DNA of 64,000 nt from Kuschelorhynchus macadamiae. Taxonomy: Eukaryota; Arthropoda; Insecta; Coleoptera; Curculionidae. Below are positions 29,780 through 39,844 of the stretch, piece by piece. The position numbers were made by a program, and so were the translations under genes. Location: contig JAUTXW010000136.1 in the NCBI GenBank assembly GCA_030620095.1, positions 744,001-808,000 of the forward strand. Reading direction: 5' to 3'. Position 1 is the first letter of the stretch. Every line of letters begins with the position of its first letter. The notes beneath the pieces were generated by a model. The model ran no database searches, was not told the origin of the DNA, and saw nothing but the letters and a program-made list of their open reading frames with translations.

Positions 29780-29990
29780 GCCTGTATTTTTCGCACGCAT
29801 GGCCCTTAATTTTAGACTGAAATTTGAAGAAATCGGACAAGTAGTTTTTTAGCTATGCCGCGAACAGACAGACTGACGGACAGACATACCTACAGACAGA
29901 CGGAATTGAGAAAACATGTTTTCCGGCATCTAGGGACCCTTAAACGTAAAGATCTGAAAAAATCTCACGAGGGAAGTAATAACTAATTAT
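29780..29990 (+). repeat. fragment of the ~125-bp repeat family (terminal end)
   Basis: Contains TAGCTATGCCGCGAACAGAC, GACGGAATTGAGAAAACATG, TTCCGGCATCTAGGGACCC and ends in CTCACGAGGGAAGTAA. The same order is seen at 41060-41200 and 48018-48150, so this is the conserved 3' end of the repeat family, with one preceding unit. Confidence 0.75.
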
Positions 29991-30380
29991 CTTGTGTTTT
30001 TAACAAAAGTGTATAATATTTTTGCAAAATAAATTTTTTTTGTTATCACAATACAAAAAAAAAGTTTTCTTTGCACAGGGGTGGCCCACATTTAAATAAA
30101 TGACACTGTATAAGTGGTTAGATTTTTAGGTCAAGCGGGGCTCATAATTTTTGGTGATTGATAAAAAAATCTCACTTTCATTAAGTGGCTGTATAAACAG
30201 AACATATCCTGATTGTTCCACTGATTCGAACCGCCTTCCGACTTTATTAAGGCGCTTGCCATTTTGTGTATTTTTGTTTTTGCCAACCAAAAAATTTTAA
30301 CCAAATACATATTTAGCGAATTTTCTTATTTAGTCCCTCGGCATTTAATATATAAAATAATATTAAGTGGCTATCTCAAT
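29991..30380. other. unassigned stretch
   Basis: No motif recognised. GATTCGAACC at 30221 resembles a tRNA B-box on the minus strand but has no tRNA fold around it. Confidence 0.4.
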
Positions 30381-30384
30381 ATAA

Positions 30385-30910
30385 TTGCGTAATATAATAA
30401 AAAAAAACTATTTTCTTTCTCCCTGTATATTTGTAAATAGCCCATCGAGATTTAATAGCTCGATAAAAAAATCACACAACATTTTGGTATACACTGTGTT
30501 TTCTGATTTGATTCATAATGTTGGTGACCTTTGGACCCGCACGATAAGACCGCATTTGACTATATCACTTCCATACATTCAGGGTATATCGGAAAATATA
30601 CAACATTTGTTTAAAAAATATGATATATCATGCTGCCATAAAGGTTTCAATCTAATCCAACAACATTTCAGCACTCTAAAAAGTAAAACCAGTAAAAATA
30701 AAAAATCACATATCATTTATGAAATTCCAAAATCGCCTAAACGGCCACAAATTTGATAAAAAAAATACCACCGCCCTCACAAACCATGAACATCAAAATC
30801 AACATAAATTTAACTTTGAAGAAACCAAAATATTACGTTTTGAACCGAATCAAAATAAACTACAGTTTTTGGAAATGATTTATATAAAAAACACGACCAT
30901 TCAATAAACA
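30385..30910 (+). pseudogene. PLE C-terminal linker fragment, GIY-YIG mostly deleted
   Basis: Frame 30385-30756 has ISLPYIQGISENIQHLFKKYDISCCHKG (the PYI.GISE.I..IF linker of PLEs), KSKTSKNKKSHIIYEIP, and then a gap where the C..C and YIGQTGR motifs should be. In another frame (30719-30907) NHEHQNQHKFNFEETKILRFE and LQFLEMIYIK give the C-terminal HH and E blocks. So the endonuclease core has been deleted. Probably the 3' continuation of the RT fragment at 27170-27860. Confidence 0.75.
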
Positions 30911-31469
30911 ACAAGGCAGATATAAAAAATCTCAGCAAGATCTATTATAATTTAATAAATTAAAATATTTAATTCGTAAATACTACAAAGAAACCATCCA
31001 TCAGCCGAAAAAAAAAAACGAATTCCTATGTCGATAGGCGCTTCTAAATATTTACTGGTAGTCGTATTAACATACATAATCCCATCTCAGTTACATGTGT
31101 GTCTGTTGTACATTTTACAATATTATGTGTTGTTTTATATCTGAAAATCTGTTGTTTTAAATGAGGTAAGCCGAAAACTATTATCTTCTTTCTCTCTTTT
31201 ATATATTTTATATTAAAGTTTAAATTAATTAAATTAAATTAATTATTGAATTTAGCAAGTCGTTACGCCACACCCGCTCGTGTTCGCGAGCACGTGGCTG
31301 TATCATCCTTAAGTTTGTATCAATTTCCCATAGCCTTACTGTGGAAGCACTTCTAAATAGAAGCGAAGCATTTGGTGAGCAAATCTGCAACATCTAGCCA
31401 GCCTTTTGATCTCTCAGCATTTTACATCATCATCATACAGAAGTTCGATGTACATACATAAATAAAACA
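30911..31469. other. unassigned stretch, possibly PLE 3' tail
   Basis: AAATGAGGTAAGCCGAAAAC at 31161 might be a ruined hammerhead core. A GC-rich hairpin GCTCGTGTTCGCGAGC lies at 31277-31292. Otherwise featureless. Confidence 0.35.
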
Positions 31470-31607
31470 TAGGGTCAAATTAGCCCCTGTCTAGTTGGGT
31501 TGATTAGCTACTAAAGCTAGACTACGCCAGGCTTTGACAATACATTTGTTTTTCTATACTACATTGTACATCTTTTGAAATAAAAGGCATTTATTACTAT
31601 TATAATT
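31470..31607 (+). repeat. CR1/Jockey-like LINE 3' end
   Basis: Matches the end of the LINE at 45726-47755: TAGCTACTAAAGCTAGACT / TAGCTAATAAAGCTAGACT, then TTTGA, then AATAAAAGGCATTTATTA with an (ATT)-type tail. AATAAA polyadenylation signal at about 31580. It ends at the tail of an opposite LINE (31608-32025). Confidence 0.65.
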
Positions 31608-32025
31608 ATGATTTCGGTTCACGATTTTTTCGGTATTACCTTAATACATGTCGCCGGAATATTTCATTCAAGGCTGTATGTTCATAACTCTGCGGACTAT
31701 GTAGGCTGTATCTAAGATCGCAGCTTTGATATATTGGCCGATAATCTTGTCAGGTAAGTTGAGCTCTTTCAGATTCTTCTCTAAGTCTATGTGTACCAAC
31801 CTATTAGCCGAGATGATAAGAGGTATTACTCGGGCTGATTTAAGTTGATAGGTTTGTTTCATGTCGAAAGCCAAGTCTTGGTACTTTTTTCAATTGCTGT
31901 TTTACTCACATCTCTATTAAATAAACTTTCTTTTCCTTTTTATCTATCCAAACAATGTCTGGCATATTATGCACTACAGTTCTGTTTGTTTGTATTTGCG
32001 AATTATTATTATTATTAATAAATTG
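31608..32025 (-). pseudogene. R2/NeSL-like LINE, endonuclease C-terminus (copy D)
   Basis: On the minus strand: NRTVVHNMPDIVWIDKKEKKVYLIEM (the PD and acidic residues of the restriction-like endonuclease, about 31900-31980), a frameshift, then open frame 31668-31874 with LAFDMKQTYQLKSARVIPLIIS, LEKNLKELNLP and AAILDTAYIVRRVM. This is the same C-terminal layout as copy A but diverged, with a short 3' UTR (31608-31667). An ATT-rich run lies at 32005-32022 on its 5' side. Confidence 0.7.
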
Positions 32026-32899
32026 AGGACCTCCTCATTTTTTGAAGACGATTAAAATGCAACGATCTTAAGAGAAAATTGTTACCTCCATTTCACAATC
32101 AGTCACTGACCTAAAGACTGTTAGTAAATAATTATTGTGTTGGGCAAAAATTGAACTGCAAATCTTATGACAGTAAATAACTGGGGAACTAATTTTAGCT
32201 TAACCCCCGTAGTCAAACGTGGCACTCAATAAATGTCGAGCAAATAACTTAATTCAGCCGAACACATAACTGTCATGATTGAAAGTTCCCTTTCGAAAAT
32301 ATGGATATCGTAAAAATGAATTACTTCCATTTGTACAGGCGTTCACGTCATGGCATGGTTACAGGTGGAAAATTTTATGTACTTTCAAATCTAGCACTTA
32401 GCATTTTTAAACGGACAGTTTAAAAATTATGTGACGTGAATTAAACATTTTAAACAAACAATTCCTATACGTAAAACCGTTTTCAATTATGCGTTATAAA
32501 CTGCTTGACAGGCGAACTTACACATGTAAATTTTTGAACAAAATTCCAATTTCAATAAGAATTGAGAGTTGCGGTTTTCGACATTATTTAGCACTAGTAT
32601 AGAGTATATGACACAGAGGGCGTAAATGTAGATCTGTTGTACAGAGTGTTATGTAAGACCTTGCAATTTTCTAAAACTTTTTCATGAATGATAACTGTTA
32701 CATAATGTTATATTTATTTTATTGTTTTATCCTAGCCAAGGTAATCTATGCTGAAATATCAAAACACAATTTTTAGGCTTTACTTTTAAAGGATGTGACA
32801 TAAAGTTCATATGAATTTCATAAAGTTCAAATTGGCTGCATAGCAAATGCCAGCTAAAGAAAAATGTATACTTATAGTGCTTCAGTTAGAAGCTTATAT
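32026..32899. other. unassigned stretch
   Basis: No coding or repeat structure recognised. Confidence 0.4.
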
Positions 32900-32907
32900 A
32901 TAGTAAT

Positions 32908-34235
32908 CAGTGACGGCTCGTACTCTAAAATTTAGGGTCGGCCGAGGCTCAAGGCCAATCAAGGGCAGGTTTACGGTGAGCAGGTTAATGAAGTAATTAC
33001 CCCCTCCCCCCAGACCGGTTAAACATCATGTGTAATTTACATAATTTTACGTCAAAATTACGATTAAAAACTTGGTTATGAAACACTATAGCACAAGAGC
33101 GATCTGTTGGATTGGGTCTCTTGTATATCCATAGATAGAGTATTAATGTAAATATAAACAATGTAATTAATAAATTTGCTGCAGGAAAAAAATTGGACGT
33201 TATTCTAGAACTATTTATTAGAGGCTGTTTTTATTTCACTTATGCCACAACAAGTATGATAAAAAATATGAGTATTTATGTTGTTCTCATACTATTTATA
33301 ATAAAATATATTAACAAATTTATTTTAAATTAACCTCCCACCCCCAAAAGGTTTCCTAAAATCACCCTTGAGGCCAATGATAATTAAGTAGGCACCAACC
33401 TATATATAGCAGATCTAAGCTAGAGTATACATCTATTAAATAAGAAAAAATGTTAGTAAAACGCTCTAGTCAGTCAATTTAATTTTTTGATATTTTAATG
33501 TATCTTGCCTAAAGACGAATATAAAGCTACATACACAACCAAAAAAGCAAGAACCACGATGCGGCCGGCTGACTTATAAAACAAATTGCAAATGATATTT
33601 TAAAATATGCACTTCACACTTCGACACCACATTTAAACATGTAACATGGAGTGAAAATTACTAATATAATATATTAACTGTCATTAGTCATGACTAATGT
33701 AAAGAACTAACAAATTAATTTAAAAATAAGTAGTATCATTTTACAACAACTACAATTAATACCTGTAAAATGGTAGTATTCAAATGGAAAAAATTCCGGG
33801 GCCACATCGAGACGGACCGGTGTTGGGTGATATAAGCTACGACAAACGTTACAGCCGAGGTTATAGCATGGGGAATACGTATGCGAACGTACTACGTACC
33901 GCGTGAATTAGTAGATGAAGTCTAGCATATGAGATGATGGAATCGGCGAGCCGAGCCACCGTCTATAATAAATATATTAGAATATCTTGTTATGTGGAAT
34001 ATCTGTGGACGGTGGCCCGCGGACTGCTGTTAATGGCGTGATTTGTATGTTAGTCAAGCAACGATAATAGGGATACCCACCTATTTTGTTATGTGCTCGG
34101 GAAATAATAAACTACATTTTGGTTTTGTGTGTTTTTAGAGTGTTTTCAAAATTATTTTCGAAAAATATTTACTTTAAAAAGAGAATTTTCCCTGTATATT
34201 TTCTGGTACGGCCCGGCCCTGAGGAGCCGTCACTG
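32908..34235. mobile_element. hAT-type non-autonomous element with perfect 8-bp target duplication
   Basis: Starts CAGTGACGGCTC and ends GAGCCGTCACTG (12-bp perfect inverted ends). Flanked by ATAGTAAT at 32900-32907 and 34236-34243, an exact 8-bp duplication. The 1328-bp interior has no recognisable transposase. It includes a C-run (33001-33012) and GC-rich patches near 33560 and 34008. The perfect duplication suggests a fairly recent insertion by a hAT transposase supplied elsewhere. Confidence 0.85.
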
Positions 34236-34243
34236 ATAGTAAT

Positions 34244-34425
34244 TATTGGTTCAGGTGCATGCCATGCGCAGTACAAGGATTACGTTGGTACAGCACGTCG
34301 TTGGACCCGCCTCGATTTATCGGAATAGGTTACAGTAGGCTTCTCATTTCTTTTAATTTAGTTTTATACTTTGCGTCGGTTGAATTGCATGTTTTTGTGT
34401 TTTCTATCGTTTCGTATTTTAGAAG
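34244..34425. other. unassigned stretch
   Basis: No motif recognised. Confidence 0.35.
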
Positions 34426-34429
34426 TTTA

Positions 34430-36035
34430 AGGCTCCCAAGAAAGTGGAAAATAAAGAAATAGCCTTGCGCGGCCAAGTAAAAGAAATGATTGATTGAGTC
34501 GATGCATTTATGCAAAAAGAAGCAGAGGCAGATCTACCGATTCCTCTGGAAAATTTTAGGTAAGTATATGTATTCTTTCGTTCAATATTTTATTTATAGA
34601 AAGGTTTTTGCAAAATTATTTCGAAATGTGAAGTGTAACATTCTATTACAAAGAAAGAATAATGGCGGCAACATGAATCAGTAAAACTACGCTTCAAGCT
34701 ACTACTACTACTACACTAAATCATTTTCTAGCCACAAGAAGAACCAACAAAGGGAGAAAAATTTTCCGCAAAACCCTGTCCTCAACTATGATATTTATAA
34801 TTTTTACATTACCTAGAAAAAATCGCCCACGGTTAAAAGCAAGTATTTTTATGCCGAGAAAAATATATTATGGTCAGATCAACCAACCGAATTTTCTTTA
34901 GAATATTTTTTTAAATTTTTTATAGCTTTACAAAGCAAAATGCAGGAACAACAACTTGATTTCACAGGTTGAAGAAAGACGTTGAGGAAGCTCATAATAT
35001 CTCTAGGATTTAGGTATATGAATTTTGATATTATCTTAATATCTATAAAAATGTTATTTCAAGAAAAAAATATCCTTTATTATTTGCAAGTAGAAAAAAA
35101 CAGAAGGCAATAGATCTTTTCTAGAAAAACATTCGATTTAAACGAATTCAATTTCTCAAAAAAATTATTCAGTACAGGGAAGAAGGAAGAAATATCATCT
35201 ATACAGATGAAACCTACATCCATAGTAGTCACACACAATCTGAACGTTGGTCGGATCAGAGTAACAGACAATTAAAGAAACCCATTTCTAAAGGCAAAAT
35301 ACTTGTAATCGTTCAGGGAGAGAAATTTTTTTTGTACCAAATTGCTTACTCATCTTTAAATCAGATAAAGTAAAACAACATCTTTTTGTTTGACTGAAAA
35401 GTGACCCCAATTTCTTCACCCATTGTAGTAGAATTCCGGAATTTCCATCAATATGACCCGCATGCTTAATAAATGGGTCAGATCAGGTACCATAATATTC
35501 TCAAGATATAATCTGTCAAAGACCAAGGCAATAAGATTGGTTACTATCCATTTATTTTACTCCAATAATCCACAACAAAAAAAAATTACCCTAATATATT
35601 TTTATTTTAGGCTCAAAGAGTTGTGACTATCATGACGATGTGAACCACTCTAAATTTTATGAAATGGGTTGAAACTCAGCTGCCATCAAATTTCTCTGAG
35701 AGATCTGTTTTAGAACTCGACAACGCATCCTACCACAATGTAATGATAGGGAAAAATGTTTAAGTCTTAAACAAGTGGCTAAAAATATCATTTTCGAAGA
35801 AAAATTGACAAAGACAGAAGTTTACGCAATAATTCAAAACAATAAGCCTCGATTTCCGCCCACTTATGTATTAGATCAGTTATTAAAAAATAATGGTAAC
35901 AAACTTCTAAGATTGCCACCGTATCATCCAGAACTGAACCCTATAGAGAAAATATAGACCCCTGTAAAAAACTGGATCGCAAACCATAACAGTGCCGACG
36001 TTGAATCCCTAACTCGTAAATAGGGGCAATATAAC
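34430..36035 (+). pseudogene. Sailor-like (DD82E) transposase, second copy, heavily damaged
   Basis: N-terminal part IALRGQVKEMID.VDAFMQKEAEADLPIPLENFR (34450-34559), a GT...AG interval, then KVFAKLFRNVKCNILLQRKNNGG. First catalytic segment NIIYTDETYIHSSHT (about 35190-35230) followed by RQLKKPISKGK.LVIV. After a gap come CDYHDDVNHSKF, VLELDNASYHNV (second Asp, about 35710-35745), then open frame 35775-35957 with NNKPRFPPTYVLDQLL and LLRLPPYHPELNPIEKI (third residue, Glu present). Stops and shifts throughout. It differs clearly from the copy at 28167 and resembles the group common in arthropods with PPYHP.LNPIE.IW. Confidence 0.75.
34560..34599 (+). other. possible short intron in Sailor-like pseudogene
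   Basis: GTAAGT ... TTTATAG, 40 bp. Removal joins PLENFR to KVFAKLF in frame, the expected order. Very short for an intron. A second gap at about 35370-35611 (ending TTTTATTTTAG) may be another. Confidence 0.4.
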
Positions 36036-37230
36036 GATACAAATTCAAACAACTTTATTATTAAATTTAAAATGAAACATTTTTTGCTGACCCCACAGGG
36101 TGTCTGATTAATGATGTTAAGAGCATAGGATATTTAGTTCTGTATTGAATTTTGGGAAACCAGCATTTTTTAAATAAACGAACAGCTGTAGATTTTCTCT
36201 AAAGGCTTCAAACTAAAGAAAAAACATGGCCTTCTAAGGATAATGTACTATGCAAAATTCAAAAAATATATCAGGGATGTTACCAAATGTCTAGATATTT
36301 ATAAAGACAACAGCAACGCTGTCATTTAAAATGAATCACTCTATCTATTTGTGCTGCATTTGAGTTCTCGCATTACAAAACTTAGGATATTTACTAATGA
36401 CTGACTGCCATTATTGATGCTGAACAGTTGTTGTGTATTTTTTTTAAATTTTGGATGACACTAATCTCTGAATGGGTGATTTTAACGTTTTATTGTTGAA
36501 AAATGTATTAAATGGTAACGTAATAGGATTAATACTGCGGAGTACAACAAAAATATGAGCATATTTTAGCTTCATTAAACGAATAGAGACGTGTACCAAA
36601 AACTACCCCAAATAAGCCTTTAAACTCAGATAATGTTCTTTCCAAGAAAACTTGTTTTGAGCAAACATTGAAAACAAAGTTTATAATATAAAAGGGAATC
36701 AATGGCAACCTTACACTAACTAAAGTTTTAAAATACTGTTATTATAATTAAATAGATACGAGAAATCGATTGCTGTTATACGATATTTTTTAGTCTAAGA
36801 TGACGCCTTAATTTTCGTAACAAATAAATACAGAGAGAAACTTTGAAAATCGTTAGAAAAAATCTTTAATATTTAAGTTATTTCCACTCTACAGGGCGTC
36901 GAAATGCGTTGGAACAAATCAATGGTATCATATGTTTCCAACCAATCTTAAATTAATCTTAAACCCGATTTTCGCTTTAGAAATGCCAGTAAATTGCAAA
37001 ACTTTCGTATATTTATATTATCCTTTAGATATGGAGTATCTTTTTCAAATCTTAACACTGACTCCAAAAAGTAGATGCTTTTTGGTTTTTTGATTTTTCC
37101 ATGAAATAGGCAAGAAGAACTTTTTCTGATACACCAACGTTCTTCTTCTGCTTCCAATCAAGGAACCGAGTTTATGGGCGCTATAGCTTCTTCAGCACCA
37201 TTTTCTTTATCCGATGGAATATCTTTTGCG
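36036..37230. other. unassigned stretch
   Basis: No coding motif. CCACAGGGTGTCTG (36097) and CTACAGGGCGTCGAAATG (36891) resemble mariner-type ends but are unpaired. Confidence 0.4.
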
Positions 37231-37279
37231 CTCAGTTAAAAAATCATGGTTATTGTAATTAGACCAAACTGGAATTACT

Positions 37280-37325
37280 ATCCGACGTTTCGCCTTCGAT
37301 TGTACGAGACATCTTCAGGCCTCTT
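37280..37325 (-). ncRNA. hammerhead-like motif, inverted 5' copy
   Basis: Minus strand: CTGAAGA, TGTCT ... AGGC, GAAACGTC, GGAT. Stem I is broken here (the upstream strand reads AGGC rather than ATCC). Confidence 0.4.
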
Positions 37326-37369
37326 TACTACAGGAGATCTGAACACTGAATGAGTTCGGAGAGATCAGG

Positions 37370-38022
37370 CAGGCAGATCTTATAAGTAGAATAGAAAAAC
37401 GCATAACTAATCTGATTAACGCATCCAGCCTACCACCAGCGAGGAAGAATTCATTAAAACCAAGCAGCTACAAGATTCCCACCAGGTTCTACGGTTTTCC
37501 CAAGATACAAAAACTAGGTAAATATCTTTCAAATTTTCTTAATCCATTTACTGGAAAACAGATTCTTTTATAAAGAACTCTGCACATTTCGTGGAAAAAC
37601 GTAAGGCAATCCAGTTGGATCCCGAAGATATTTTGGTCAGTTTAGATATAGAATCACTATACACAAATTGTCCTGTCAACGACTTAATTTCCATTATATT
37701 AGATATGCTGGATCATAATAATCTTGATAAGAACTTAATAGACCTAGTGGAAGCTTGTCTTACATCTACTTATTTCATTTTTCAAGGAACTTTTTATGAA
37801 CAAACTTCAGGGACAGCTATGGGATCTCCTCTATCATCGGTGGTAGCGAATATCTTTATGGAAGCCTTTGAGGATATTGCTCTAACATCCGCCCCACTTA
37901 AACCAAAACAATTCTCCAGATATCTAGACGATACTTTTGTTTGGCCTTATGGACAGGACAATCCCGTCATATTTCTGGACCACCTTAATCAACGTCATAA
38001 TATCAAGTTCACAATGGAAATT
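37370..38022 (+). pseudogene. PLE reverse transcriptase, N-terminal and palm part
   Basis: Upstream codons read RIEKRITNLINAS and PTRFYGFPKIQK (fingers). Open frame 37591-38049 contains ILVSLDIESLYTN (first catalytic Asp, residues 14-26), SGTAMGSPLSSVVANIFME (73-91) and RYLDDTFVW (110-118, catalytic DD intact), then LNQRHNIKFTMEI, where it is cut at 38022 by a LINE. Reads as a Penelope-type RT. A stop near 37574 and the missing LRPIVS block make it non-functional. Confidence 0.88.
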
Positions 38023-38910
38023 CAAATTCAAAAAACATTTATTGTGTAAAGATAAAAAATACAGTCAATATTACACAAAAGGACAAGGTACACTAGATAG
38101 TGGTATTAACAACCAGGCCCCAAATGTCAAAATAGATAAAAACATTAAGAGGAAAAAAACACAAAAAACATTAATTAAAATATATTCAGATTAAAAGCTT
38201 TTAAACTTTGTCTGACCTCTTGCTTCAGTGTGCGTTTCACAGTGAGCTTGGATTTAGAAGTCAAGCTTGGCAATAGTGTTGTGATTTGGTTGTAGGCATG
38301 AGATGCAAGACAAGAGAAGCCTGTCCGAAAACTTTCGTTGATGGCTGGGGGATGTCGAAGTTAGCAAAAACTCCCCGAAGCGGTCTGTCATGGACATAGC
38401 TTCTTCTAATAAGTTTTTCAGCTAAATACTTTGGAGTCTTGATTACATTGAACACAAAACAGATGAAATGAACAAATCTCATCTCGTTCAATTTGAATAA
38501 GTTTAGCTTTTCATAAAACGGGGTGATATGAGAATATCTTTGAACTTTGGTTATAAAATGCATAGATGCAAAACTTCTGCATTCTCTGTAACCTCATTCG
38601 ACTCTCATTCGTCAAACAAGGTCTATTGACGACATCAGCATAATGAAAATGAGACAAAACCAAAGAGTTGACTAGCATTTTCTTTGTATTCTCATCTAAT
38701 AGATCTTTAAATTTATATAGAGATTTAAGACTGAGGAATACTTTACGACACACGAGCGAGACATTATTTTCAAATTTAAGCCTTGAATCAAGAAGTAGCT
38801 CAAGGCTCTTAATAACTCTACTACAAGGGATTTCACGTCAATCGATCCCCAGATTCAGTATTAAACCAGTGTTTTTTGTCCAAGAAGATATTGAATCCAA
38901 ATCCAAACAC
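38023..38910 (-). mobile_element. CR1/Jockey-like LINE 3' fragment inserted in the PLE
   Basis: On the minus strand the open frames 38511-38753 and 38261-38563 read the RT C-terminus: NNVSLVCRKVFLSLKSLYKF, VNSLVLSHFHYADVV, RMRLQRMQKFCI, then YSHITPFYEKLNLFKLNEMR, KTPKYLAEKL. An AATAAATG signal and a TTTGAATTTGAA-type tail lie at 38023-38040, the LINE 3' end. It is 5'-truncated at about 38910. Flanking AAATT on both sides looks like a short target duplication. The PLE frame resumes exactly after it (ESNGMIPFLD). Confidence 0.8.
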
Positions 38911-39740
38911 AAAATTGAATCTAATGGAATGATTCCATTTCTAGATCTATGTGTTCAAAGGAAGGAAAATGGTGCGTCAGGACATTCTGTGCATAGAAAA
39001 CCGATGCATAAAATAGATACTTAAAGGTAAATGCCCACCACCAAAAAGCACAAAAGATATCGGTTATTAACTCAATAATATTTAGAGCCATTTCGATTTC
39101 TAACATCGGAAACATCGAAACTAGCCGAAGCTCTGAGAGGGAATGGCTATTGCACTGAAAATATTACATTAGTTCAATTAAATGATATAGTAATCCAACT
39201 CCGCGAAAGGAGAATGATAAGGAGCCACCGCTGTTCTTCCCTACATATATGGCACCACAGACAAAACAGGGCGATTACTTCGGCGGTCAAACATACGTAC
39301 AATCCTCAATACACATAAGAAGATTGGACAATGCTTTCGATCCCCGAAAGATATTGTACATTTTCAAATAGAAGGAGTATAAAAAATTCATTGCTCCTGT
39401 GCAAAAGTATATATGGGAGAAACAGGACTCTCAATATCAACTAGACTTAAGGAACATGAACGATGTATTAAAAAGAAACAAATTGTTCAATCTGCTGTAG
39501 TTAAACATCATTAAACACTGGCCATATTATAAATGTAAATGAAATCAAGTTTCTAGCATCGGTTCCAGGATTTTATAAACAAAAAATTACAGAATCTATT
39601 GAAATGTTTAAACATACAACAAATTTCAATAGGGATACGTACGAGTTACGGTTTATATCACACGAAACCGATCTTAACACAGGGTCCCTCAGCGAGCACA
39701 AATCAGGTATAAAAGACGCCTGAATCTGGCCAAGCTCATT
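38911..39740 (+). pseudogene. PLE RT end, linker and GIY-YIG remnant
   Basis: Resumes with IESNGMIPFLDLCVQRKENGASGHSVHRKP (the FLD..V.RK.DG..GH.VYRKPTH block), then degenerate linker codons (39030-39380). An endonuclease remnant follows: CSCAKVYMGETGLSISTRLKEHERC at about 39393-39460, in which YIGETGRS reads YMGETGLS while Arg and Glu of RLKEH remain. The C-terminal block is at 39540-39640. Several stops. Same element as 37370-38022. Confidence 0.8.
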
Positions 39741-39765
39741 CAGTGTTAAGATTCCGTGCAGTAAA

Positions 39766-39810
39766 GATCCCTGAAGGTGCCTCGTGCAATTGATGGCGAA
39801 ACGTCGGATA
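39766..39810 (+). ncRNA. hammerhead-like motif, 3' terminal copy
   Basis: GATCC, CTGAAGG, GCCT ... TGGC, GAAACGTC, GGAT. Stem I ATCC/GGAT is intact. The last core A is G here, and stem II has one mismatch, so it is likely inactive. Confidence 0.45.
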
Positions 39811-39844
39811 GAAATTCCAATTTGACACTATCTTCTTCGCTTAT

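Larger units (their letters stand above)
37235..39840 (+). mobile_element. Penelope-like element with inverted termini, interrupted by a LINE
   Basis: The plus strand encodes RT (37370-38022, resumed at 38911-39030) and a GIY-YIG remnant (about 39390-39480). 3' end 39745-39840 carries the terminal hammerhead-like motif. An inverted copy of this end is at 37240-37345, upstream of the RT. A LINE fragment (38023-38910, minus) sits inside the RT region. RT sequence between PKIQKLGK and YLSNFLN, which should hold the LRPIVS block, is deleted. Confidence 0.85.

Noticed and set aside
30205..30260. GATTCGAACC resembling a tRNA B-box (minus strand)
   Set aside because: No A box at the right distance and no cloverleaf.
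34086..34328. 80-codon plus-strand frame
   Set aside because: Crosses the right end of the hAT element into flanking DNA and has no motif.
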